NCBI GenBank assembly: GCA_032622095.1
Contig: CP136067.1
Coordinates: 199,728,052-199,792,051, forward strand
Source: Siphonodentalium dalli
Taxonomy: Eukaryota; Mollusca; Scaphopoda; Gadilida; Siphonodentaliidae
DNA: 64,000 nucleotides
Reading direction: 5' to 3'
Part shown: positions 14,901-26,900 of the stretch, piece after piece
How the letters are laid out: the number at the start of each line of letters is the position of its first letter
How positions within the stretch are numbered: position 1 is the first letter of the stretch
The notes under the pieces: generated by a model
The model's input: the letters and a program-made list of their open reading frames with translations, nothing else
Database searches by the model: none
What the model was told of the DNA's origin: nothing
Position numbers and translations under genes: made by a program

Positions 14901-17900
14901 AATGAGGAGATTAACAAGCCTAAAGATGGGATCAAATGAGGAGATTAACACTTTACCCAACAGAACGGCCCTGTGCCAATGCATTCTCTTATATATGCGA
15001 GTCGACCATAGGTCGCCTCGCATATATAAGAGAATGCATTGGCTTAACACATTAAAAAATATAAAATTGTTAAAGAATGTAAGAAAAAATGGTAAAAAGT
15101 GTTTTTTTAGGCCAATGCATTCTCTTATATATGCGAGGCGACCTATGGTCGACTCGCATATATAAGAGAATGCATTGGCACAGGGCATAACTGTAACTAT
15201 CACAATGTGGTCAAGGAGCCGGTTCCAATGATATCCATATTTGTATGGTTCTATTGAGACAGACCGAAGATATTTTAGGCTGTTGAAGCTTTATTTGGCC
15301 GGTTTTGGCCGGTTTGTTGGGTAAAGGGTTAACAAGCCTGCAAATAGCGTGTCTGTCATTTGCAGAATGAGGTCCCCAGTGGTTGAATTTAGTGATGCTA
15401 TCCCGCACAGCGGGCTAGCATCACCAAATTCACCCTCTGGAGACTCATTCTGCTTAGGCCTCATCTTCTGGGAAGTATCTATAGTATCAAATTAACATTG
15501 TTTTTAGTTATATTTCCCTTCTAAGAAGTTTCTACATCCCCTAATTTGCAGAAGATAAAATTCATAATTGAGGTGCCCAATGGGTGAACATCACCAACTT
15601 CAACTGGGGAACTTCAATCTGATCCTAGGTCTGCCATAGCAGTTGAGGGCCTTAACAGAATGAGGTCCCCAGATGTGGGACAGCTTCACTAAATTCACCC
15701 TCAGGGGACCTCATTCTGCAAATGACAGACACGCTATTTGCAGGCTTGGAGATTAACACGTTGATATATGAGGAGTCGACGGCCTGGGATGAATCTACGT
15801 TACTAGTTCTCAGGGTGTGCACTAAGACAGCCATCCTGCAGCGTTTATTTTTATTATTGTAATCATATTATTATAACACTATTTTTACATTCATTCTGCT
15901 AATAAAGTATCTATATATATTTATCACATAATTAGCCCATAACAGCAGTTTCATAATTATCGGTAAAACACACGTTTATTATCAGTGCGTGTGATGATGT
16001 CATGCCGTTCTTTAAATGACTTGCGATCGCTGCATGATCGTTTATGATTGTTGTTTTCGATGAATACTTCGCCTTGCTTCGTGTTTATATGATCATGTCA
16101 TAAAAGGTATCTCACATTTGTCATATTTTATCAACCTCGTCCACTAAATTCTGTTTGAGCCTCGGTAAACCTCGGCTCAAATCGAATTTAGTGACCTCGG
16201 TTGATAAATTCCGTATAAAATAGAAACTCATGTGAGATAAGTTTTTAACTCTTTGAAAAATCTGGATAAATTTGCAAATAAAAATTTGTGATGAGGCTCT
16301 CTTTGGATTATGAGGGAGGTGTTTGAGAACACATTATTTGTTATTTATTTGGCCTAATTTCTCGGTGGTCCAGTGGTTAGAGTATTCCACTTGTTAAGCT
16401 TTCACACAGCGATATGAGTTTGACTGCTGGGTTTCATAGCAGTGGCTAGTTTTGAGTTATGCGATGTGTGACTGCTAATTCATGCAATATTGAAATCTTG
16501 TACTAAGTTGAGACCCTTGAGCAAGGCCACTTGAACTGCTCTCGCTTTGGCACACCTAGACATGAAATAGGGACCTGGCTTGTTAGGTAAGTGTACGTAT
16601 AAGCACTATATAGAGGATCTCCAACTCGTTATGTTGTGATATACGGTTTTATGAAATGAGTTTTGATATATTTGATTCACAACAAGTCATAGATGAGTTG
16701 TGAATAAAATTTATCAAATGAGTTTCATAAAATCTTATATCCCAACATAACTAGTTTAAGATCTTTTATATCACATGGAAAACAAATGGAGCTTTATGCC
16801 TTTTTAAGAAATCAAAATCCTTAAAAGAAGGTGAAAAATGTATACATGCAGTGTTGGCTGAGATGCTTGACAACCGTATAATTATAAGACAGTATTGCGC
16901 ATTCTTGCTGGCGACGAAAAATATAGACCCCCAATTTGTCTCTTTGTTTTTGTGCCTATTTTTATTAGTGCAACAAAGTTGGACAAGAATTTAATGTTAA
17001 TGACCAAAGCAATCATTTTCGCAATGTCTGGTGTTGACCTCAAGCACAGCTTTTCGAAATATTATTAATCCGCTCTGTTATATAAGTATCCCACAAAGAA
17101 CGCACCTATTCATCAATATAGGATATAAGATGTGAGATATAAGGAAATATGTAATGGCTTTTTTAATGTATACAGTAATGCCCTAATTAATCGACTCCTT
17201 AATCACAGCAGAATTATGGGTAACTTTTCAGGATTTAGTCGGAAATATGGGTTGTTGCCATTCATCGGAAAGCTCTGTGAGATCTTTCCGATGAATGGCA
17301 ACAAGCCATATTTCCGACTAAATCCTGAAAAATTACCCATAATTCTGCTGATGTTAAGGAGTCGATTATTTAGGGCATTACTGTAATAGGGGTTTCATAT
17401 GATATATAATAATATAAGGCCACACAAAGTTGATTATCTGTTTCTCAGACACCTTTGTATTAAAAATGAACAGGCAATGCAGATTTTTATATTTATTTTT
17501 ACCAACAAAATTACTCCGGCAGCAGCTGACAGACAAGTTTTTATTTACTCACAAAAATTAACAAAAACATTTTTCGTGTGATAACTTTTCATGATGAAGT
17601 GATAACGGAATTTTAATGGAACAGTCTGTTGAACAACCCAAGTACATCAAAAATAAAACTTTAATATTATCATAAATAACAAAGGGAAATATTAGGTACA
17701 AATTAAAATGTGTCCAGCTAAATTTATGGTCGGTAGTGGACAGAGATTTTGGACATCGCATTGTAAACCTGAGTGGCAGGATGATTTAATTTTTAATTTG
17801 GTGTGCCATAAAAGTACCCAGCGAGCCATATTTTTATGAGGGGGCAGTGTCCTAGAAACTTTGTCTTAGCACCATTATGATATTTCTGTTCTTACCATGT

Positions 17901-20900
17901 ATAGAGAGGGATGGGAAGTGACATTAGGATATTTCTGTTCTTACCATGTATAGAGAGGGATGGGAAGCGTCATCTATGTTTCTGTTCTTACCATGTATAG
18001 AGAGGGATGGGAAGCGACATTATGATATTTCTGTTCATACCGTGTATAGAGAGTGATGAGAAGCGCCATCTATGTTTCTGTTCTTACCATGTATAGAGAG
18101 CGATGGGAAGCGCCATTAGGATATTTCTGTTCCTACCGTGTATAGAGAGCGATGGGAAGCGACATTATGATATTTCTGTTCTTACCATGTATAGAGAGGG
18201 ATGGGAAGTGACATTAGGATATTTCTGTTCTTACCATGTATAGAGAGGGATGGGAAGTGACATTAGGATATTTCTGTTCTTACCATGTATAGAGAGCGAT
18301 GGGAAGCGCCATCTATGTTTCTGTTCTTACCATGTATAGAGAGCGATAGGAAGCGCCATCTATGTTTCTGTTCTTACCATGTATAGAGAGCGACGGGAAG
18401 CGCCATTAGGATATTTCTGTTCTTACCGTGTATAGAGAGTGATGAGAAGCGCCATCTATGTTTCTGTTCTTACCATGTATAGAGAGCGATGGGAAGCGCC
18501 ATTAGGATATTTCTGTTCCTACCGTGTATAGAGAGCGATGGGAAGCGCCATTAGGATATTTCTGTTCCTACCGTGTATAGAGAGGGATGGGAAGCGTCAT
18601 CTATGTTTCTGTTCTTACCGTGTATAGAGAGGGATGGGAAGCGCCATCTATGTTTCTGTTCTTACCATGTATAGAGAGGGATGGGAAGCGCCATTATGAT
18701 ATTTCTGTTCTTACCATGTATAGAGAGTGATGTGAAGCGCCATCTATGTTTCTGTTGTTACTGTGTATAGAGAGTAATGAGAAGCGCCATCTATGTTTCT
18801 GTTCTTACCATGTATAGAGAGCGATGGGAAGCGCCATTAGGATATTTCTGTTCCTACCGTGTATAGAGAGCGATGGGAAGCGCCATTAGGATATTTCTGT
18901 TCCTACCGTGTATAGAGAGGGATGGGAAGCGTCATCTATGTTTCTGTTCTTACCATGTATAGAGAGGGATGGGAAGCGCCATCTATGTTTCTGTTCTTAC
19001 CATGTATAGAGAGGGATGGGAAGCGCCATTATGATATTTCTGTTCTTACCATGTATAGAGAGTGATGTGAAGCGCCATCTATGTTTCTGTTCTTACCATG
19101 TATAGAGAGTGATGGGAAGCGCCATTATGATATTTCTGTTCTTACCATGTATAGAGAGTGATGTGAAGCGCCATCTATGTTTCTGTTCTTACCGTGTATA
19201 GAGATGGATGGGTGTTAAGTAGACACTTACACTTGTTGTCTTGTGCTTCTACTTCTGTCCATCCACCTTGGGTGATCACACAATGGCTTCCCTTCCTGTG
19301 ATCTCATCAGGTAGCTGGTGGAGTTATCTCTCTTAGATTGTCAAGGTTGCTACTGCTGACAATAACAACTAATTGGTAGCTGGTAAGTGGAGTTATCTCT
19401 CTTAGGTTATCAGGGTTGCTATTGCTGACTATAACAACTCCCCTCTTTCTAGAAGTTCTATTTACAACTTTATGTACATTTATTTACATCTCCGTCATTG
19501 TCTTACTGCAGCAGCGATCCTCTCTCCAGCACTCCGAGCAGGGCTAGAGATGATGCTCCTTTCTTGGTCAGACAGTCAGCTAACTGATACTGTGACTTGC
19601 TCCATTTAACTTCAGTTATCTGGCGACTTCTGATCAGCTCTTGAATTCCGTTAATGTCCATACGTAAACGTTTCTCGCAAACATAGTTCGTAGACTTTAG
19701 CGCATCGTATAATGAATGGTTGTCTGTAACGCACTCTATAGGGATGAATTTCGGATTTACAGATCCTGTCATTATTTCGGAGTATAATTGAGCTGTGTGA
19801 ATGGCTGCATCAATACCATCTGCTAGCGCAAGCGTTTCAGCAGCTAAGGTACTTCTGACTATGCGACGAATACGTTTTGATTGCCATGAAATTGGTATAA
19901 CTGTTTCGTTGTCCGTTATCATGATCAGATGTCCACCTTGGCTTCCGCCATCGTAAAGGTTTCCCAAAGACGCATCACTATAAACTAGCAGTCTTGTGTT
20001 TTCTGGGTTGTCAAACTTCTTGAATAGCAGCTTCACATTATCCGACTTCACTCTCTTTATTATTTTGTTGATTGCCAGAATGTGCTTTACTGAAGGATTT
20101 TGCAGCTCCGAGGTTAAGACAGCCGTGTCATACATAATGTCTGGTCGAGTTTGAACTGCTATCCAAAGCAGTTGTCCAAGTTTTGATTGAAGTATTGTCT
20201 TTTCTTCAGATGTTAAAGACGCCTCTTTACTCATTATGCGATCCTTTGAAATAGTCATTGCTTGCAGACACTTCAGGTAACTATCTTGATCCAACGAGAC
20301 ACAATCTTTAACCACCTCTAAATGTAGGCCGATATATTTGAAGGATTCTGATTCTTCTCTTCCAACATTTAGTGTTCGAATAGCACCAATGATGTCGTTT
20401 TCGAAGATTTGAGAACCTCCCCAAATAAAGTCATCGACATGAGTAGCTAATATTCCGATGAGATTGTCCTCTTTATCGTACCAGTAGAACGTAGCTGGAT
20501 CCAAGGAAGATGTCTTTGCTCCACATTTTAACATTACTGCCTTAACTCGTTGATACCAACATAATGATGCATCAGCTAAGCCGTAAACACATTTATTTAG
20601 GCGCCAGACTCCTGATGATGACGACTCCTTCGGTGGTTTAAGAAATATTGTCCTGGAGATCTGGGAGCTTTGCAGAAATGCTGCTTTGATGTCCATTGAT
20701 TTTGGATTCCATCCTTTCTGTACCATGATCGCAAGCAATAATCTCAATTTCTCTTTATTGCATGTCGGTGAGTCTTTATTTATTATATCTTTTTCGATAT
20801 CTTCGAACCCACGGGCTACCAGGCGTGCCTTTTTTACGGTCTTTCCGTCCACTTCCTTCATCGTACATATCCAACGAGTTGATACACATTTTTGTCCTTC

Positions 20901-23900
20901 ATTCGGAATTTCGTTGTAGACTTCGTATTCCTTCCATTTCTGAAGTTCGGCCATTTTTACATCATAAAACGTATCCATATTTACTATCATAACATTATTC
21001 TCTTCCTCTGAAGATGTAGATGGCTCGTTAACCGGAACAATGTCAACACCACACAGATCGAGAGAGTTTCTTGTTCCTAACAGTCTTTCTGGTGAACGAT
21101 ACTCCACATTATACCAGTCTTTGTGTTTCCCTGTTGCTTTTCCAGCACGAGAAAGAATTTTCACAACATATTGATCATCATCACTGTTGAAGGAAAATAA
21201 CTGTCCAATTGTTGGTGTGATGGATTTACTGCTCGCGCCTATTGCTCCACTAGTAGGATCATCTGTAGACTTCGAACATTCTTCATCAGATTCTTCCTGA
21301 AGTGTTGATATTGGCATACTGTTGGGAACAGTTTCAGTAACATCTTCTTCATCACATGTGTCATTTGTTACTGAAGAAGGCAGTTTTGTCAAGCGGCACT
21401 TGTGGACCCGAACATATGTCCCGCCATGTCTTACAAATACAACGGAGCTGTCTTGCCCAATTACAATCCCTGGTCCTTTCCACTCTGGATTATTTGCCCG
21501 TTTATAATACACTTTGTCTCCAGTGGAGTAGTTAGAGTACGACCGAGTATTCTTCTTTAAGGCCCGTCGAATTCTTTCCGAGGATTCTGATTCTATAAAC
21601 GCCTTTCTTGCAGAGTGCATCGCATTTAGATTTTTTGCTACATACTCGCTCATGGTGGTTCCTTCCAACGCAGGTAGTCGATCACTTATAACACACGGCA
21701 AGTTTGGGTTTTGTCCATACACTAGTTGAAATGCACTATATCCATGTACATTTGCCAAGGAATTCTTAGAGTTCACAGCCCATGCGAGAGCAGTTTCCAT
21801 GTCCACTTGATTTGAATTCTTCACTTTGTTGAGTATTTCAGTCAGAGTCTTATTGTGTCGCTCAAGAAGTCCATTACTCCACGGACTTTCCGCTGGTGTT
21901 GTTTTAATAACAATGTTGAAGTTCTCGGTCATGTCCTTCATTTCCCAGTTTTCAAATTCTCCACCATTGTCGAAATAAACCGTTTTCGGACTTCCATGTA
22001 TCGCTATCCATTTCTGAATAAAACTGTTCGTGATCACAGATGACCGTTTGCTTGTTATTACTGTTGCAGCACTGTACCTAGTAAACAAGTCCATGATATG
22101 TAGGTACCACAAGGACGGTCCTAGTTGATGCAGGTCCATCGCCACAGTTTCATTGAAATAGGACGCTAGTGGCAATCCAACTGCCGGTCTAGGTGGTTGC
22201 TTTTTGAATTTTTCACACGTTCCACAGTTTTTTACTATCGCCTTCAACCTCTCTAGCAGATCGGGGTCTTTTTGGCCTGAATTTTCTATCAACGCATCAA
22301 GTTTTTCAGCAGTGGGATGTCCGAATTGGTTGTGCAACTTTATCAGCATTTTATCATCCAGTTTAGCAGTGTCCACCGCAAGAACTTCTGGCATTTTCGT
22401 CTTGGCTTTTGCTTGTGTTGAACGTGGGTGAATGTTTATGCAATAGTGGCCGCTTGATGTAAACTCAAGTTGAACATCTTGTCCTAACATTTTCGCTTTA
22501 TCACAACTGAGGTCCAATACTGCTTCTGCTTTCTTTAAAGACTGTTTGCTCAATAAAAGCGGAATGTCGCACGGTACAACTTCTGTCACTATGCAGCATT
22601 GTGTTTTTCCAACGACGGCAGGAATTGTCACTTTTTCCAACGACCGAATTTGAACTCCATCACCAAATCTAAATTCTTGCGAGCTCTTTGACGGACTAAC
22701 AAAACTTCGTTCTTCGCTTGTTAAATCGTTGATATAGTTGTATAGCCATTTTTGTCCACAGACAGTTTTCGTACACGCAGTGTCAATAACAGCAGCTCCA
22801 AATGACTCCACCATGAAAATTTCATTCTTTCCAACATCGCCATTGAAAAGAGTAATGTTCACAGAATGCGGCTGACTATTCTCTGTGTTGTTCTGGAAAG
22901 CCTGTTGTCGTCGTTGAGAACAGTTCTTTGCCCAGTGGTAGAGACTACCGCAAATCGCACACTTGGTAACGTTTCCAAATTTATCGAGAGGATTTTTGTT
23001 CGAACTGCCGTTTCCGTATTTCCTACCGACATTTTTGTATCCGCCACTGTATGGTCTTCCTGTGAAATAGACATCATCCACCGGCTCCTTCTTTAGTAGA
23101 ATCTTTTCTCCGTTAGATGCTTCTGGATTTTCATGAGAATCGGCAAAGATCCGTTTTAGTGCCGATTTCATTAAGTCGAACGTTATATCTGTGCATGCCG
23201 TTAACGCCAACTGTCGATCTTTGGTGGATAAATTAGTGTTATCCAACAACTTGAATGCCTGCACGGCGGAAGGTAATGTCATATCGTACGACTTTAATTT
23301 GTTGTACTTGTGTTCGAATTCGATGATGTACTGTGACATTGTCATTTTCTCATTTCGACGAAAGTTTTCAAAGTCGCTGTATGCTTCATACGCACAATCT
23401 ATTTTGTCCTTTTCAAATGCTGTATCCAATTTTTTTTAACAGTTTCTTCATCCCCTGTTCCTCGTCAGCAAGGTCGTCTGCAGAGATTTCCAAAGCAATT
23501 TCCTTCACTTTTCCCGTAAGTGACAACGCAACTGCTAGAGCTTGTTTTTTTTTGGGAACATCAGTCACTAAATTCCACATTTTCAGCTCATTTTTCCAAC
23601 TCTCATAACTACTGTGAGTGTCCAGGTTAGGTGGAATCTTGTAGCTGTGTTGAGCCATCTTCTTTTCGCTCTGCTACCACTGTTAAGTAGACACTTACAC
23701 TTGTTGTCTTGTGCTTCTACTTCTGTCCATCCACCTTGGGTGATCACACAATGGCTTCCCTTCCTGTGATCTCATCAGGTAGCTGGTGGAGTTATCTCTC
23801 TTAGATTGTCAAGGTTGCTACTGCTGACAATAACAACTAATTGGTAGCTGGTAAGTGGAGTTATCTCTCTTAGGTTATCAGGGTTGCTATTGCTGACTAT

Positions 23901-26900
23901 AACAATGGGAAGCGCCATTATGATATTTCTGTTCTTACCATGTATAGAGAGTGATGGGAAGCGCCATCTATGTTTCTGTTCTTACCGTGTATAGAGAGGG
24001 ATGGGAAGTGCCATCTATGTTTCTGTTCTTAACGTGTATAGAGAGGGATGGGAAGCGCCATTATGATATTTCTGTTCTTACCGTGTATAGAGAGGGATGG
24101 GAAGCGCCATTAGGATATTTCTGTTCCTACCGTGTATAGAGAGGGATGGGAAGCGCCATCTATGTTTCTGTTCTTACCGTGTATAGAGAGGGATGGGAAG
24201 CACCATCTATGTTTCTGTTCTTACCATGTATAGAGAGCGATGGGAAGCGCCATCTATGTTTCTGTTCTTACCGTGTATAGAGAGGGATGGGAAGCGCCAT
24301 CTATGTTTCTGTTCTTACCGTGTATAGAGAGGGATGGGAAGCGCCATCTATGTTTCTGTTCTTACCATGTATAGAGAGAGATGGGAAGCGCCATCTATGT
24401 TTCAGGATATCCTCTTTCTTTGTATGCATTAATCTATTAGCACCAATGTCTTTCCTGTAATCTTCCTGGAAAAGGCCACAAATCAGTAGCAGTTAACCCT
24501 TTATTTACAAAATGGATTCTCCCATTCAGTTATAAAAGTATTCATTGGAATGGTCTATTATTCATCTATAGGGATGTTCACGAAATATAATGGAGGATAG
24601 ATGGACAAACAGATATATCGAGGGCAGAAATATTCCTATACATTGCTGGAAAATGTTCAGATAATAAGTTCAACAAACAGTCTATGGCAACAAAAGTTGA
24701 GTTTGAAGACCTAATTTCACAGGGATTTAACTGAATTATTAGCCACTTTTATCACACTCTTAATTGACCTCATTTGAACAAATCTGAACCCCAGTTATCC
24801 ATAGATCTTCCATACCAAATATGAACCCATTTGGCCCGATGGGACTTGAGAAGTCGTTTTAAGAATTTCTATGGAGGAAAAGAGTTATGGCCCTGGCTTT
24901 GCAACTATTTGACCTTGTCACCTCATTTGAAAACATCTGAATGTGAGTCACCCAAGGAACATCCACACCAAATATGAACCCAATCGGTCTAATGGTTCTG
25001 GAGACGATTGTTGACGGATGTACAGATGGATGGACAGACAGATGGATGGCAAGGAGTGATAACTATAGCTCCACCGGAGAGCTAAAACTATTGAAATTGG
25101 TGTATATCTGATTCAGTTGTCAAGCCGGACAAACTATAATAATGAAAAATTTACAAACTAAGGTTGATAACTCAGACAAAATGAAAATGCAAACAATGTC
25201 ATTTTTGGCAGTGTTTTGAAAACATTCGTGATGGCAAACCTCCATATCAAATTTTATTCAGATCCAATAACCCATGGCTGAGATATATGCACGAATGGAC
25301 AGAAAGAAATAATTTCCAGATTAAGCGATGACAAATTTCATAATCATCCGACCAAAGGCACACCTTGTAGCCCATGCCAAAGTAAAAGTATTTAGTTATA
25401 CAAACAGTAAAATCCAGGATGGCTGCCGGTGGCCATGTTTAATGGCGGAATGACCCCAAAATGACTCTTTCCCGTCCACATGTCAATGTTAACAGCCATG
25501 ACAAATTTCATGATGATCGACCAAATTTATGACCTGTAGCCCATGCTAATGGAAATTGTTGACGGACATCTCCACACATGCACACGGATGACGGATACCA
25601 AGCCATGGCAATAGCTATAACATTACAAGTAAAGTTGAGCTAAAAAGCCATGTTTAAAAACAATTTTGGGGAAAACATTGACATCTCCATGCAGTTTGGT
25701 GACAATCGGATGAGGGGTGTGGCGTGTAGGGTGTGCTGAAAATATGTATTACAGTGTGATATATGCAATGTAATTTAACCCTTTCAGTGCCAGGGGCCGA
25801 TCTCATCGGCCCTAATTTATGGTCTGTAAAATCGGCCCTAAAAAAAGTTAAAAATAAAAAATTAAATTTTTTTTAAAAATTTTTTATAGATTTTTTTGGG
25901 TTGAATTATTTTTGGGTATGCTTAACCCTTTGAACCCTGGCGCCCCACAGTGATCGACACCCTGACCCGGGGCTCCCAGTGGTATGTCCGCTTAAATTAG
26001 ACAGTGTCTAGTAGCATGGTGTTGATTATGTTCAAATTGCGACACCGGTCTGAAACTTTACAAGTTTGTCCCCCATGGATCAGCGATCATTATAAGATCG
26101 CGAGACTTTGCCTCGCGGCAACTCCTTGGTAACGGTTGCTATGCAACTACCCGGAATTGACTGGAATATGTAAATATAGCCTATACCGTCGTAATTCAAC
26201 CTCAGTGATTGCGTTTTTTGATGCAGGTACTACCCTAACGTGAAATTTGAGATATACCCAACCAGAATAGTGAACCAAATATCCCATTTAAGGGTAGCAA
26301 CGGTTGCTAAGCAAATACCACAACTGATCGAATGACATAATTGCACTAACCATTCAGTGGTATGTTTTGCCTTAATTTAGACAGTGTCTAGTCGCATGGT
26401 GTTGGTTATGTTGAAAGGGGACACCTACCTGAAACTGTGCAGGCATGATATATGCATGCACGGACAACTGATCATTGTAAGATCGGGAGACTTTGCCACC
26501 CGATCTCGCCTTAGAAACGGTTACTAGGCAACTACCCGAAATTTGCAGGATAAACGAATTCTAGCTTATAACGTTGTAATTATACATCAGCGAATTGCGT
26601 TTCGATGCAACCAATATCCTAATGTGAAATTAAGATATGCCTGACCCTGCGCGAGTAAGTCAACTTGATATGCGATAGACTTTTTGCTGCATGTGGCACA
26701 ACAGAGACTGATATTACAGAGACCAGATACAACGTAATTTCCCGTAACATATCGTGGCCCCATTGTTCAAGTAAGCTGTCTAGATTGTGTCTACTGTACT
26801 AACATGTGAAACATGCAACAAAATGTCATATATAGCGCCACATTTCACTTAAACGCATTTTTAAAAATGAATTATAGCCTGCGCCCAAGCGCATATTTTT

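Larger units (their letters stand above)
19213..23904 (-). mobile_element. Ty1/copia LTR retrotransposon, full length, very young
   Basis: Two 224-bp LTRs (19213-19436, 23681-23904; TGTTAAG...AACA) identical by eye, flanked by a 5-bp ATGGG target duplication (19208-19212; 23905-23909). The primer binding site TGGTAGCAGAG (23669-23679) matches the 3' end of initiator Met tRNA, and a purine tract (AAAGAGGGGAG) adjoins the 3' LTR. Inserted in sense with CNDP2, in intron 10, inside the exon-derived part of one minisatellite unit. Domain order protease-integrase-RT-RNase H is diagnostic of copia. Confidence 0.97.

Noticed and set aside
16362-16450. tRNA gene
   Set aside because: An A-box-like start is present but no closed acceptor stem or convincing anticodon arm; better read as a SINE head.
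24365-24461. Exon 10 beginning at the nearer TTACAG acceptor
   Set aside because: That acceptor would leave exon 9 and exon 10 out of phase. The TTTTCCAG site upstream keeps the frame and restores the conserved residues before KDIGA.
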